A stretch of DNA of 64,000 nt from VRUE01 sp963780815 (lineage in GTDB: Bacteria > Actinomycetota > Thermoleophilia > Solirubrobacterales > 70-9): assembly GCA_963780815.1 (NCBI GenBank), contig CAWADG010000006.1, positions 124,001 through 188,000 of the forward strand, written 5' to 3'. Numbering within the stretch: the stretch's first letter is position 1; every line of letters starts with the position of its first letter. The notes under the pieces are model-generated. The model saw only the letters and a list, made by a program, of their open reading frames with translations. It was not told the origin of the DNA and ran no database searches. Both the position numbers and the translations under genes were made by a program. Below are positions 18,144 to 26,716 of this stretch, in pieces.

Positions 18144-20144
18144 ATGTTCGTTTCCAAGGCCGCCGTCGTCGGCGGCGGCACAATGGGCGGCGAGATCGCG
18201 CAGGCGATCGCCACCGCCGACATCCCGGTCGTGATCAAGGACATCGACCAGAAGTTCGTCGACGCCGCGATCGAGAAGGCGCGGGCGATCACCGAGGGCA
18301 AACTCAATCGACTCGTCGAGAAGGAGAAGCTGACCCGGGAGCAGGCCGACGCACGGCTCGACGAGGTCCTCGGCAGGATCGTCGGCGCCACCGGCTACGA
18401 GGAGTTCTCCGACGTCGACTTCGTGATCGAGGCGGTCCCGGAGAAGATGGAGATCAAGCAGGCCGTCTTCCGCGAGCTCGACGCCGTCACCCCCGGCCAC
18501 GCGATCCTCACCTCGAACACCTCCTCGCTCTCGATCACCGAGATCGGCGAAGCGACCCTGCGGCCCGACAAGGTCGTCGGGTTCCACTTCTTCTACCCGG
18601 CGTCGGTGATGCCGCTGATCGAGGTCATCGTCGGCGAAGAGACCTCGCAGGAGACCGCGACCGCCGCCTACAACTTCGCCCAGGCGATCCGCAAGCAGCC
18701 GATCGTCTGCGGAGAGGTCCCGGGCTTCGTCGTCAACCGGGTCCTGATGGCGACGATGGGGGAGATCTGGCGTGCCCAGGAGGAGCAGGGGCTCTCGATC
18801 AAGGGGATCGACGATGCGATCCTCGGCGCCAACCTGGCGCCGATGGGCCCGTTCGTGCTCACCGACCTGCTCGGACTCGACGTCGCCCTCCACACCGCCG
18901 AACACCTGGCCGACTCATACGGCGAGGGCTTCTACGTCCACAGGGGGCTCCAGAAGCTCGTCGCCGACGGCAAGCTCGGCGCCAAGAGCGGCGGCGAGGG
19001 CTTCTACAAGGACGGCGAGCAGACGATTCCCGGCGACGCCGACCCCGACGCCGACGAGCTGATCGCGATGTTCTCCGGCCGCGCCCTGATCGAGGCCTGC
19101 AGCCTGGTCGAAGAGGGCGTCTGCTCGGTCCGCGACATCGACGTCGGGATGATGACCGGCTCCGGGCTCGACCCGCGCAAAGGGCTGCTGCCGCCGTTCT
19201 GGCGGGCCGACGTCGAGGGCCTCGACACAGTCCTCGAGCGGATCGAGAACCTCGAGGAGAAATACGGCGAGCGCTTCGCGGCGCCGGTCCTGCTCAGGCG
19301 GCTCGTCGCCCAGGGCCGGCTCGGGCTCAAATCGGGCCAGGGCTTCTACCCCTACCCGCAGCCCGACGAAGGCGACCAGGCGGATACGGTCAAGCTGGAG
19401 ACCCGCGACTCGGTCGCGATCGCCTGGCTCGCGAATCTGCCGATGAACGCGATCTCACCCGACGTGATCCGCGACCTGAAGACGGTGTGGGAGCGGGCCA
19501 AGGCGGCCGACGGCGTGGGGGCGATGGTGATCGCCTCCTCTGTCCCGCTCGTCTTCTCGGCCGGCGCCGACATCAAATCGTTCACCCAGCTCGACGAATC
19601 CAGCGGCAAGGAGCTGATCGACTCGGCCCACGCGCTGCTGCGCGAGTTCGGCCAGAACGGGGTCGCGACGATCGCCGCCGTCAACTCGATCGCCTTCGGC
19701 GGCGGCTGCGAGGTGGCGATGGCGTGCGACGTCCGGATCGCCGCCGAGGCGGCCGTCTTCGGACAGCCAGAGATAAAGCTCGGGATCATTCCCGGGTTCG
19801 GCGGCACCCAGCGGCTGCCGCGGCTCGTCGGCGCCAACAAGGCGCTCGAGATGAACCTCGTCGGCGACGCGATCCTCGCCGAGGAGGCGCTCGAGTTCGG
19901 GCTCGCCAACCGCGTCGTGCCCGACCACGAGCTGTTCGAGACGGCGCTGATGTGGGGGCGGAAGCTCGCCGGGCAGGCCCCGGTCGCCCGCGAGCAGATC
20001 AAGCTCGTCTCCGACGGCGCCGACCTCGACGAGGGCATCGAGGCCGAGAAGGGCGGCTTCGCCGCCGCCTTCGGAAGCGACGACGCGAAGGAGGGCATCG
20101 CGGCCTTCCTCGGCAAACGCAGCGCCAAATGGAGCGGCAGGTAG
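18144..20144 (+). CDS. Fused 3-hydroxyacyl-CoA dehydrogenase / enoyl-CoA hydratase
   Basis: A 666-residue bifunctional beta-oxidation enzyme. The N-terminal Rossmann domain begins AVVGGGTMGGEIAQAIATAD, with the dehydrogenase signature VGFHFFYPASVMPLIEVI near 150; a C-terminal dehydrogenase domain follows. From ~420 a crotonase domain contains FSAGADIKSF, AFGGGCEVAMACDVRIA and EIKLGIIPGFGGTQRLPRLVG with its catalytic glutamates. The order (dehydrogenase first) is that of Bacillus FadN, the reverse of E. coli FadB. The thiolase partner is not adjacent. The next gene, a sirtuin, starts inside its last codons. Confidence 0.92.
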   Translation: MFVSKAAVVGGGTMGGEIAQAIATADIPVVIKDIDQKFVDAAIEKARAITEGKLNRLVEKEKLTREQADARLDEVLGRIVGATGYEEFSDVDFVIEAVPEKMEIKQAVFRELDAVTPGHAILTSNTSSLSITEIGEATLRPDKVVGFHFFYPASVMPLIEVIVGEETSQETATAAYNFAQAIRKQPIVCGEVPGFVVNRVLMATMGEIWRAQEEQGLSIKGIDDAILGANLAPMGPFVLTDLLGLDVALHTAEHLADSYGEGFYVHRGLQKLVADGKLGAKSGGEGFYKDGEQTIPGDADPDADELIAMFSGRALIEACSLVEEGVCSVRDIDVGMMTGSGLDPRKGLLPPFWRADVEGLDTVLERIENLEEKYGERFAAPVLLRRLVAQGRLGLKSGQGFYPYPQPDEGDQADTVKLETRDSVAIAWLANLPMNAISPDVIRDLKTVWERAKAADGVGAMVIASSVPLVFSAGADIKSFTQLDESSGKELIDSAHALLREFGQNGVATIAAVNSIAFGGGCEVAMACDVRIAAEAAVFGQPEIKLGIIPGFGGTQRLPRLVGANKALEMNLVGDAILAEEALEFGLANRVVPDHELFETALMWGRKLAGQAPVAREQIKLVSDGADLDEGIEAEKGGFAAAFGSDDAKEGIAAFLGKRSAKWSGR

Positions 20145-20890
20145 AGGTCGGGGGCGCCGAGCGCCTTGCCGAGCTCGTCTCCGGCTCGGCGACCGTCGTC
20201 GCCCTGACCGGCGCCGGGGTCTCGGTGCCGTCGGGGATCCCCGACTTCCGCACGCCGGAGACCGGTCTCTGGGCCAAGGTCGACCCGATGGAGGTCGCCC
20301 ACATCGGCGTCTTCGAACGCGACCCCGCCCGTTTCTGGTCCTACTACCGGCCGCGGTTCCATTCGCTCGGCGACAAGCGGCCGAACCGCGCCCACAAGGC
20401 GCTGGCAGAGCTCGAGCGCCGCGGCCTGCTCGCCGGACTCATCACCCAGAACATCGACCGCCTCCACCGCGCCGCCGGCTCCGAGAACGTGGTTGAGGTC
20501 CACGGCTCGATCGAGACCTCCTCCTGCGTCCGCTGCGGCGCCTCCTTCGGGATCGAGCAGGTCGACGCCCTCTTCAACGCCGACGGGGTCGCGGAGTGCG
20601 ATGCCTGCGGCGGCCCCGTGAAGCCCGGCGTCGTCCTCTTCGGCGAGCTCCTGCCCGAGCCGGCGATGAGGCGGGCCCAGGAACTGGCGGCGGCGGCCGA
20701 CCTGATGCTCTGCGTCGGAAGCTCGCTCGTCGTCCACCCGGTCGCCGGGCTGCCCGGGATCACGCTCGCGGGCGGCGGCCGGCTCGCGATCGTCACCAAG
20801 GGCCCGACCCCCTATGACGGCGACGCCGCGATCAGGCTAAACGGCGAGGTCGACGAGGAGCTGGGCGCGCTGATCGACGCCCTCGCCTAG
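20129..20890 (+). CDS. Sirtuin NAD-dependent protein deacylase
   Basis: 253 residues of the Sir2 family, removing acetyl or other acyl groups from lysines with NAD+. Landmarks in order: ALTGAGVSVPSGIPDFR, ITQNIDRLH, catalytic VEVHGS, a zinc ribbon CVRC...CDAC, GVVLFGELLP and GSSLVVHP. ATG 20129 overlaps the end of the beta-oxidation gene by 16 bases, so translation is likely coupled. Sirtuins of this kind reactivate acyl-CoA synthetases in other bacteria; pairing with a beta-oxidation enzyme fits that logic, but the target here is inference. Confidence 0.93.
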   Translation: MERQVEVGGAERLAELVSGSATVVALTGAGVSVPSGIPDFRTPETGLWAKVDPMEVAHIGVFERDPARFWSYYRPRFHSLGDKRPNRAHKALAELERRGLLAGLITQNIDRLHRAAGSENVVEVHGSIETSSCVRCGASFGIEQVDALFNADGVAECDACGGPVKPGVVLFGELLPEPAMRRAQELAAAADLMLCVGSSLVVHPVAGLPGITLAGGGRLAIVTKGPTPYDGDAAIRLNGEVDEELGALIDALA

Positions 20891-20893
20891 GGC

Positions 20894-21229
20894 TCAGAAC
20901 CTGACGCCGGCCTCTTTGCAGGCGGCGGTGATCGTCTCCGAGCGCGGAACGTCGAAGCCCGCGGCGCTGCTGCAGATCTGCTCCGCCTTGGCGCCGCAAC
21001 CTACGATCGGTTCGGCCCCGACCCGGCCGGCGACCGCGACTTCGATGCAGCCGGAATGCACGCCGCCGTGTTCGTCGAGCAGCGGGCTCTCGTTGTGGGC
21101 GGGGACGAACAGCAGCGCGAGCAGGGCGATCGTGGTGACCACCAGGCCGGCGACGACCACGTTCCTCTCGCGCGAGGTGAGCATGCGCAGGGGGGTGTTG
21201 ACGGTCCTGTAGTGCCCCTCGAGCGGCAT
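20894..21229 (-). CDS. Small membrane-anchored protein, unknown function
   Basis: 111 residues: a charged start (MPLEGHYRTVNTPLRMLTSRERN), one membrane helix (VVVAGLVVTTIALLALLFV, about 24-42), then an exposed domain of about 65 residues with four cysteines (GCIEVAV, VGCGAKAEQICS, TAACKEAG), probably disulphide-bonded outside. It is convergent with the sirtuin gene (three bases between the stops) and divergent from amtB. No known family recognised. Confidence 0.65.
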   Translation of the reverse strand: MPLEGHYRTVNTPLRMLTSRERNVVVAGLVVTTIALLALLFVPAHNESPLLDEHGGVHSGCIEVAVAGRVGAEPIVGCGAKAEQICSSAAGFDVPRSETITAACKEAGVRF

Positions 21230-21280
21230 CGCAGGGCAGGATAGTGCGCTGCCGGGGGGCGGGTTCTGGCCACTTGGGAG

Positions 21281-21300
21281 AAAGATCGGCGCCGATCTTT
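21281..21300. promoter_or_regulatory. Perfect 20-base palindrome upstream of amtB
   Basis: AAAGATCGGCGCCGATCTTT reads the same on both strands. It lies in the divergent region between the small membrane-protein gene and amtB, 91 bases before the amtB start. It could be a dimer-binding operator or, as RNA, a hairpin. No T-run follows. Confidence 0.5.
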
Positions 21301-21391
21301 GGACGCGTGTACGTGGTGGGGGGCGTCACTCGACGAAAGGCTGTCGGCCATGTGCACCCGGGCGCCTGCCCGCGATTGACGAAAGGAACAA

Positions 21392-22750
21392 ATGAATTTG
21401 TTGGCAGCGGTGGATACGGGCAATACGTCCTGGCAGCTGACGGCCGCCACGTTCGTCGGCCTGATGAGCATCCCGGGCCTGATGGTCCTCTACGGCGGCG
21501 TGATGCAGAAACGCTGGTCGGTGAACTCGATGATGATGTCGTTCGTCGGCTTCGCGATCGTCGTCCTCCTATGGTGTCTGTTCGCCTTCAAAATGGGGTT
21601 CGGCGAGCCGATACACCTCGCCGACAGCGGCTTCTTCGGCAACTTCTGGGGCAAGCCGGAATCGATCCTCAGCAGCTCCAGCCTGCTGAGCACGGCGCAC
21701 ATCCCGGAGTACCCGGAACTCGAATTCACGTTCCCGGAGTCGACCCTGGCCTACTTCCAGATCGTCTTCGCGGGGATCACGCCGCTGCTGATGCTGGGCT
21801 CGGTCCTCGGCAGGATCAACTTCAAAGCGTGGCTGCCGTTCGTCGCGCTCTGGACGGTCTTCATCTACACGATCAACGCCTTCCTGATCTGGGGCGGCGG
21901 CTACTTCGCCCAGCACGGGGCGGTCGACTTCTCCGGCGGCTACGTCATCCATCTCGCGGCCGGCGTCTCGGGCTTCATCGCGGCCTGGGTGATCGGCCCC
22001 CGTTTGCAGCGTGACCGCGAGGTCGACGCGCCGAACAACCTGGCGATGGTCGCGGTCGGCGCCGGGCTGCTCTGGATGGGCTGGAACGGGTTCAACGGCG
22101 GCGATTGGTACGAATCGGGGGAAATCGCCTCCGGCGCGGTGCTCAACACGAACCTCTGCACCGCCGTCGCGCTCCTCGTGTGGGTCGCCTGGGACTACCT
22201 GACCGGGCGCAAGCCGAGCCTGATCGGCAGCGTCAACGGGATGATCGTCGGCCTCGTCGCGATCACTCCCGGCGCCGGCTTCGTCAACGGCTGGGGCGCG
22301 ATCATCATCGGCGTCATCGCGGCGACGATCGTCTACTTCGCGCTCAACTACCTGAGCCGGGTGGCGCCGTTCCGCGGCGTCGACGACACCCTCGGAGTCG
22401 TCTACACGCACGGCTTCGCCGGCCTCGTCGGCGGGTTGGCGGTAGGCATCTTCGCCAACAGCGCGATGGCCGAAACGGTCCTCGCCGGGACGATCTCCGG
22501 CGGCGGACTGCACCTGCTCGGCTGGCAGGCGCTGACCGCGCTCTGGGTGATCGTCTTCTCGGCGATCGGAACGTTCATCCTCCTCCGGCTGGTCGGCCTG
22601 TTCGTGCCGCTGCGGATGACCGAGGAGGACATGGAGACGGGCGACCTCGCCGTCCACGGGCACGAGGTCTATCCCTCGGACGTGCCGTCCCTCGGATTCC
22701 CGGACGGCGTTCCGGCGCGGCCGGTGCCGGCACCGGGGGCCGCCTCCTAG
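21392..22750 (+). CDS. amtB: Ammonium transporter AmtB
   Basis: 452 residues with 11 expected membrane helices, conducting ammonia/ammonium into the cell as a trimer. The family features are clear: TAATFVGLMSIPGLMVLYGGVM, HLAAGVSGFIAAWVIGPR, GAGLLWMGWNGFNGG (paired pore region), SLIGSVNGMIVGLVAITPGAGFV, and VVYTHGFAGLVGGLAVG with the second pore His. The C-terminal tail is cytoplasmic and acidic, ending in low-complexity Pro/Ala. ATG 21392 has an AAAGGA site. No glnK follows directly; the only PII gene in the window is at 30812. Confidence 0.95.
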   Translation: MNLLAAVDTGNTSWQLTAATFVGLMSIPGLMVLYGGVMQKRWSVNSMMMSFVGFAIVVLLWCLFAFKMGFGEPIHLADSGFFGNFWGKPESILSSSSLLSTAHIPEYPELEFTFPESTLAYFQIVFAGITPLLMLGSVLGRINFKAWLPFVALWTVFIYTINAFLIWGGGYFAQHGAVDFSGGYVIHLAAGVSGFIAAWVIGPRLQRDREVDAPNNLAMVAVGAGLLWMGWNGFNGGDWYESGEIASGAVLNTNLCTAVALLVWVAWDYLTGRKPSLIGSVNGMIVGLVAITPGAGFVNGWGAIIIGVIAATIVYFALNYLSRVAPFRGVDDTLGVVYTHGFAGLVGGLAVGIFANSAMAETVLAGTISGGGLHLLGWQALTALWVIVFSAIGTFILLRLVGLFVPLRMTEEDMETGDLAVHGHEVYPSDVPSLGFPDGVPARPVPAPGAAS

Positions 22751-22784
22751 GACTCGCGCGGGCACCCCTCCCACCCGCGTACTC

Positions 22785-22819
22785 GGACCCGCCCCGGCCA
22801 TTCCCACCGGGGCGGGTCC
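22785..22819. terminator. Bidirectional terminator between amtB and lysR
   Basis: Perfect 13-base-pair stem: GGACCCGCCCCGG (22785-22797) with CCGGGGCGGGTCC (22807-22819), 9-base loop, in the gap between two convergent genes. The stop codon of the LysR gene follows immediately at 22821. Confidence 0.75.
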
Positions 22820-22820
22820 G

Positions 22821-23741
22821 TCAGTTTCCGGAGCGGGTCGGGCGGGACCTGGCGGCCTCGCGGAGGACGTCGAGCATCGTCGCCACCGCGGGTGTCACCG
22901 CCGCGGCCCTTGAGGTCGCGGCGAAGACCTGGCGGACCGGGCTCGACGGGCTCAGCTCCCTGATCCGGATGTCCTCCCGGGTGCTCGAGAGCGCCAGCTC
23001 GGGGATCAGGGCGACGCCGACCCCGGTCGCGACCAGTCCCTGGACGACCTGATAGTCGTCGCTTTCGAACGAGACCTGCGGCTCGAACCCGGCGGCGTGG
23101 CAGGAGCGGACGACGTGGCGGGCGCAGGGGCTCGACTCCGAGGTCTGGACCCAGGACTCCTCGCGCAGGTCCTCGAGGCGCAGCTTCCGCCTCTTGGCGA
23201 GACGGTGGCCGGCGGGCAGCGCCAGGTGCAGTGGGTCCTCGAACAGCGGGAAGCGTCGGATCCCGGCCTCGAGCCGCTCGCCGACACCTTTGAATTCGAA
23301 CAGGAGGACGAGGTCGAACTCACCCGATCGCAGGCGTGGAGCGATCTCCTCCGGCTCCCCCTCGGCGAGCGTCAGCTCGACCCCGGGGTGCGACGCCCGG
23401 AAGCCGGCGATCGCCTGCGGCATCAGCGTTGCGCCGGCGGTTGGGAAGGAGGCCGCGCGAAGCCGTCCGCCGCGACCGGCGGAGATCGCCGCCACCGCGA
23501 CCTCGGCCGCCTCGATGCCGGCGAGGATCCCGTCGGCGTGACCGGCGAGCGCGGCGCCGGCGGCGGTCGGCCTGGCGCCGCCGCGGCTGCGCTCGATCAG
23601 CGGAGCCCCGGCTTCCCGCTCCAGCGTCGCGATCGCCTGCGACACCGCCGACTGGGAGTAGGCGAGCGAGTCGGCGGCGTCGGAGAAGGAGCCGTGGTCG
23701 ATGACTTCGCGGAGGATCCTCAGCCGGCCGGCATTCAGCAT
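22821..23741 (-). CDS. LysR-family transcriptional regulator
   Basis: 306 residues. N-terminal winged helix-turn-helix: LRILREVIDHGSFSDAADSL, AYSQSAVSQAIATLEREAG, and the wing. The rest is the periplasmic-binding-protein-like effector domain (RLRAASFPTAGATLMPQAI, FDLVLLFEFKG, SFESDDYQVVQGLVATGVGV, ALIPELALSS). ATG 23741 is chosen over an upstream TTG at 23762 because it gives the standard start MLNAGRLRIL. It is divergent from the stress-protein gene at 23845, its likeliest target along with itself. The effector is unknown. Confidence 0.92.
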   Translation of the reverse strand: MLNAGRLRILREVIDHGSFSDAADSLAYSQSAVSQAIATLEREAGAPLIERSRGGARPTAAGAALAGHADGILAGIEAAEVAVAAISAGRGGRLRAASFPTAGATLMPQAIAGFRASHPGVELTLAEGEPEEIAPRLRSGEFDLVLLFEFKGVGERLEAGIRRFPLFEDPLHLALPAGHRLAKRRKLRLEDLREESWVQTSESSPCARHVVRSCHAAGFEPQVSFESDDYQVVQGLVATGVGVALIPELALSSTREDIRIRELSPSSPVRQVFAATSRAAAVTPAVATMLDVLREAARSRPTRSGN

Positions 23742-23759
23742 TAGAAGAACTGATCCTAA
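23741..23759. promoter_or_regulatory. LysR-type operator (TTAG-N11-CTAA)
   Basis: TTAG at 23741-23744 and CTAA at 23756-23759, separated by 11 bases, form the T-N11-A palindrome typical of LysR regulators. It abuts the lysR start codon in the divergent region shared with the stress-protein gene. Confidence 0.5.
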
Positions 23760-23844
23760 CAAGCAGGAAAAACAGTTGTGCTAATGCTGGGCCTCTGCCA
23801 CCCTCGTCCCAATCTTCGAACCGCACCCAGAGGAGGCAAGAGAA

Positions 23845-24528
23845 ATGGCACTGAAGATCGTCGTTTCCTACGACGACACCGACAATGACCGCGACGCCCT
23901 CGCCCTCGGCCGGCTGCTGGCGGTGAACGGGGCCGAGCTTTCGCTCGCATATGTCCGGCACTCATTCGGGGAATCGCTCGAGCAGCAGCAGGCGGAACAG
24001 CTGCTGGAGCGCGGCGCCGCCTCGGTCGGCTCCCCCGAGATGCCGAAGTACGTGGTCATCAACCCGGCGACCAGCGAGGGCCTGATGGAGCTGGCCGAGA
24101 GCGAGAAGGCGGACGTCATCGTCTTCGGCTCCGAGTACCGGACTGCGAACGGCCTCCTTAAGCCGGGGATCTCGGCGCACAAACTCCTGCTCGGGGGATC
24201 GTCGGCGATCGCCGTCGCTCCGGCCGGTCTTCACACGAACCCGGCCGTCAGCGTCAACACCGTCGGTGTCATCGACGAGGGCGACCCGAGCGCCCGCCAG
24301 ACCGCCGACAGCCTCGCCGCGGCGCTCGGCGCAAACGTCGTCGAGCACGGCTCCCGCCCGGTCGATCTGCTCGTCGTCGGCTCGCGGCCCGAGGCCCCGC
24401 AGGGCAGGGTTGTCCTCAGCGCCTCGAGCGACTACGCCGTCGAGGCGGCCACCTACCCCGTGATCGTCATCCCTCGCGGCACCGCGATCAGCTTCGCGGC
24501 GTCTCAGGCCGAGCCTGTCTCTGCCTGA
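23845..24528 (+). CDS. Universal stress protein-like (tandem half-domains)
   Basis: 227 residues. The first half is a UspA-type fold: MALKIVVSYDDTDNDRDALA, DVIVFGSEYRT near 93, and LLLGGSSAIAVAP, matching the G-x9-G(S/T) nucleotide region. The second half (VNTVGVIDEGDPSARQTADSLAAALG, VDLLVVGSRP, YPVIVIPRG) is a shortened second Usp-like unit. Cytoplasmic; likely nucleotide-binding. A strong ribosome site (GAGGAGGCAAG) precedes ATG 23845. Divergent from a LysR gene, its probable regulator. Its 3' end overlaps the convergent gene at 24488 by 41 bases. Confidence 0.8.
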   Translation: MALKIVVSYDDTDNDRDALALGRLLAVNGAELSLAYVRHSFGESLEQQQAEQLLERGAASVGSPEMPKYVVINPATSEGLMELAESEKADVIVFGSEYRTANGLLKPGISAHKLLLGGSSAIAVAPAGLHTNPAVSVNTVGVIDEGDPSARQTADSLAAALGANVVEHGSRPVDLLVVGSRPEAPQGRVVLSASSDYAVEAATYPVIVIPRGTAISFAASQAEPVSA

Positions 24529-24976
24529 TCAGGACTGCGGCCGCGATCGAGGGGTCGCGGCCGTCGATCCGCTTCTGCGCGGCCGGCCACTCGACCTGGC
24601 GGGCGTCCCGCCCGGCGGTCATCTCGGCCAGAGCCGCCAGGGCTTCAGGTAGGGAGTCGACCTCGACCTCGATCGCGGTCGGCGCCGAGCGCCGCTCCCG
24701 AGTCTGCCCGACCTCGCTCAGCACGCGCCGGGTGACGTCCTCGGCCCCGCGCTCCGCGTTCGCCCAACCCTGGCCGAAGGAGAGCTCGGGTGGATCGAGG
24801 GCGGGGCCCTCGAGGATCTTCAACTCGGAGGTGCGTGGCTCCCAATCGTGATCTCCGAGCCTGATCGGCTGCTCGTTCAACCACGGCTCGACGAAGCGGC
24901 TCCCCAGCTCCTCGGGCTCGAGGTTAAAGGCCCGGGCGTGGTTTATGCCGTGGCTGATCTCGATGTGGAAGGGCAC
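24488..24976 (-). CDS. Conserved-looking protein of unknown function
   Basis: 162 residues, soluble, beginning MPFHIEISHGINHARAFNLE and containing PRTSELKILEGPALDPPELS and FGQGWANAERGAEDVTRRVL, a compact alpha/beta domain. The second half (IEVEVDSLPEALAALAEMTAG) is helical. No catalytic motif recognised. It overlaps the end of the stress-protein gene and is divergent from the HAD gene at 25000, with only 23 bases between the two starts. Confidence 0.65.
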   Translation of the reverse strand: MPFHIEISHGINHARAFNLEPEELGSRFVEPWLNEQPIRLGDHDWEPRTSELKILEGPALDPPELSFGQGWANAERGAEDVTRRVLSEVGQTRERRSAPTAIEVEVDSLPEALAALAEMTAGRDARQVEWPAAQKRIDGRDPSIAAAVLIRQRQARPETPRS

Positions 24977-24999
24977 CCGACAACTCTATTCTGAGGTTG

Positions 25000-25656
25000 A
25001 TGGAGGCCGCGCCGCCCGATGCCGTCGTCTTCGACAATGACGGCCTCCTGCTCGACACCGAGTCGGTCTGGACCCGGGCCGAGCAGGACCTCTTCGAGCG
25101 CCGCGGGCTCGAGTTCACACCCGCCGCAAAGCGCGAGCTGGTCGGGACATCGGCCGAGATCGCGGGCGGGATCCTCGAGCGCAGGCTTGGAGAGCCGGGG
25201 AGCGCGGCTGATCTGATCGAGGAGCTGAACGAGCTCGTCGTCGCCGAGCTCGAGCATGGGGTCGAGGCGATGGTCGGCGCCCGCGACCTGCTCCATGAGC
25301 TCGCCGGGCGCGGGACCCCGCTCGGCCTCGTCTCCAACTCGCCGCTCCCGTTCGTCGTCCGCTCGCTCGAGATCGTCGGGTTCGAGGATCGCTTCGACGT
25401 CGTCGTCAGCGGTCACGATGTCGCCGCCCCGAAGCCGGCGCCGGACCCCTACCTCGAGGCCTGCCGCCGGCTCGGCGTCGAGCCCGGGCCGAACGTCATC
25501 GCGCTCGAGGACTCGCCGACCGGCGTCACCGCCGCCCGCGCCGCCGGCCTCACCGTCATCGGCATCCCCTCCATAGAGGGAGTCGCACTCTCCGAGGCGC
25601 ACCACCTCGCCACCTCGCTCCTAGATGGCGTCGTCGCCCACCGCCTGGTGCTTTGA
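25000..25656 (+). CDS. HAD-superfamily phosphatase (beta-phosphoglucomutase-like)
   Basis: 218 residues with all four HAD motifs: VVFDNDGLLLDTE (nucleophile and acid Asp), SNSP, the lysine in APKPAPDPYLEA, and ALEDSPTGVTAA. The helical cap after motif I makes it a subfamily I member, like beta-phosphoglucomutase or 2-deoxyglucose-6-phosphate phosphatase. The substrate cannot be told. ATG 25000 is taken; the TTG just before it is in frame. The palindromic element at 25707 lies beyond its stop. Confidence 0.88.
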   Translation: MEAAPPDAVVFDNDGLLLDTESVWTRAEQDLFERRGLEFTPAAKRELVGTSAEIAGGILERRLGEPGSAADLIEELNELVVAELEHGVEAMVGARDLLHELAGRGTPLGLVSNSPLPFVVRSLEIVGFEDRFDVVVSGHDVAAPKPAPDPYLEACRRLGVEPGPNVIALEDSPTGVTAARAAGLTVIGIPSIEGVALSEAHHLATSLLDGVVAHRLVL

Positions 25657-25706
25657 CCCGGCGTTCTGAGTGGCCGGCTGTTGCTCTGACGCGGCGTTCT
25701 GGGTGA

Positions 25707-25799
25707 CTGAGGCAGGGGTGTCCTCCGGACGGGCGGATACTCAAAGTGCCGGTCTGATTAGACCGGCACTTGTCCGGACTGGGGATGCCCCTGCCTCAG
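25707..25799 (-). repeat. Stop-codon-anchored palindromic element, copy 1
   Basis: Read with the minus-strand gene whose stop it contains: an outer arm begins at the stop (CTGAGGCAGGGG, 25799-25788), then a core with the perfect 12-base-pair stem AAGTGCCGGTCT/AGACCGGCACTT (25771-25760 with 25755-25744) and the trailing motif TTTGAGTATCCGCC, then the second outer arm (CCCCTGCCTCAG, 25718-25707). The core recurs at 36026-36118 with different outer arms. It probably ends transcription of the convergent genes, but the arms are specific to this site. Confidence 0.8.
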
Positions 25800-26674
25800 C
25801 CCCGCAGCACGCGCCGGCGACGGATGACCCGTTCACAGATCTCCAGCAGTTCGCGGACATTGCGCTTGGCGTGAGGGTCGAGGTCGCCCCGGAGGGCGAG
25901 GTTGGCCGCGTTGCCCGCCTCTTGGCGGCGTGTGGTGAGGGTCGCCATGTCCTCCTCGTGGCCGGGATCGACCAGCGCTCCCTGGAGCTCGATCAGGAGC
26001 GCCTCGAGCCCTACGCGCAGCTGCAATGCGGCCTCGCGGTTCCGGCCGGCGTCGAGGTCGGCGCGGGCGCGCAGCAGCAGCGTCTCGCAGGTGTCGATCC
26101 GCTCGCGGCGGCCGAGCACGGCCGCGACTCTCTCCTGGGGCCGGAGCTCCTGGTCGCGGCGCCGGCGGCGTGAGGCCGGGGCGCGGACGTCGACGTCGTG
26201 AGCCTGCGTGAACCGCCCCGAGGCGACCTCGTCGCCGCTCCCGATCCCGATCCTTACGATGATCGCGGCCTCCGGGGCGAGCTCGGAGCCGTGGGGGTCG
26301 GCGGCTGCGGCGGCGTGGGCGTGGAGGGCCCGATTGAGAAGGCCGATCCCCTCGGCGACGACGGCGTCGATCGACTCCTCCTCGGCGATCGCAGCGCCGA
26401 GCCATTCCGCCGCCTCCTCGGCACTCGCGAACGGTGCGAAGGCGCGGACCGCGGTGGCCCGCGCCAACGGAAGGGTCGTCGGCCCCTCGTCGGGGTCGGC
26501 CTCGCTCGGGCGCCGGCGTCGCCTTCCCGGCGGCGACGGAGCGCCGAGCGTTTCGAGCACCAGCACGCTCTGCGCTCCGTCCTCGTCGGCCTCGCGGGTC
26601 AGGTAGCGGCCGTCCGCCACCGGCAGGGTTCCGGCGAACTCGAACTGCACGAATCCGAAGTATTTGGAGTCCAT
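25796..26674 (-). CDS. Protein of unknown function with charged, Ala-rich helical C-terminus
   Basis: 292 residues, no signal or membrane segment. The N-terminal ~60 residues are beta-rich (YFGFVQFEFAGTLPVADGRYL). The middle has SAEEAAEWLGAAIAEEESID and then PEAAIIVRIGIGSGDEVASG. The last ~120 residues are helical and Arg-rich (RRRRRDQELRPQERVAAVLGRR, then REAALQLRVGLEALLIELQG). The stop codon is part of the palindromic element. No function can be assigned; the helical end might bind nucleic acid, which is only a guess from charge. Confidence 0.65.
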   Translation of the reverse strand: MDSKYFGFVQFEFAGTLPVADGRYLTREADEDGAQSVLVLETLGAPSPPGRRRRRPSEADPDEGPTTLPLARATAVRAFAPFASAEEAAEWLGAAIAEEESIDAVVAEGIGLLNRALHAHAAAAADPHGSELAPEAAIIVRIGIGSGDEVASGRFTQAHDVDVRAPASRRRRRDQELRPQERVAAVLGRRERIDTCETLLLRARADLDAGRNREAALQLRVGLEALLIELQGALVDPGHEEDMATLTTRRQEAGNAANLALRGDLDPHAKRNVRELLEICERVIRRRRVLRG

Positions 26675-26716
26675 GGGCGCCGGCTCAGCGGACCCGATTC
26701 TCCAGGATTCCGAGGA

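Noticed and set aside
25670..25710. Short direct repeat GGCGTTCTG(A/G)GTG before the palindromic element as a target-site duplication
   Set aside because: The two copies lie on the same side of the element and do not flank it.
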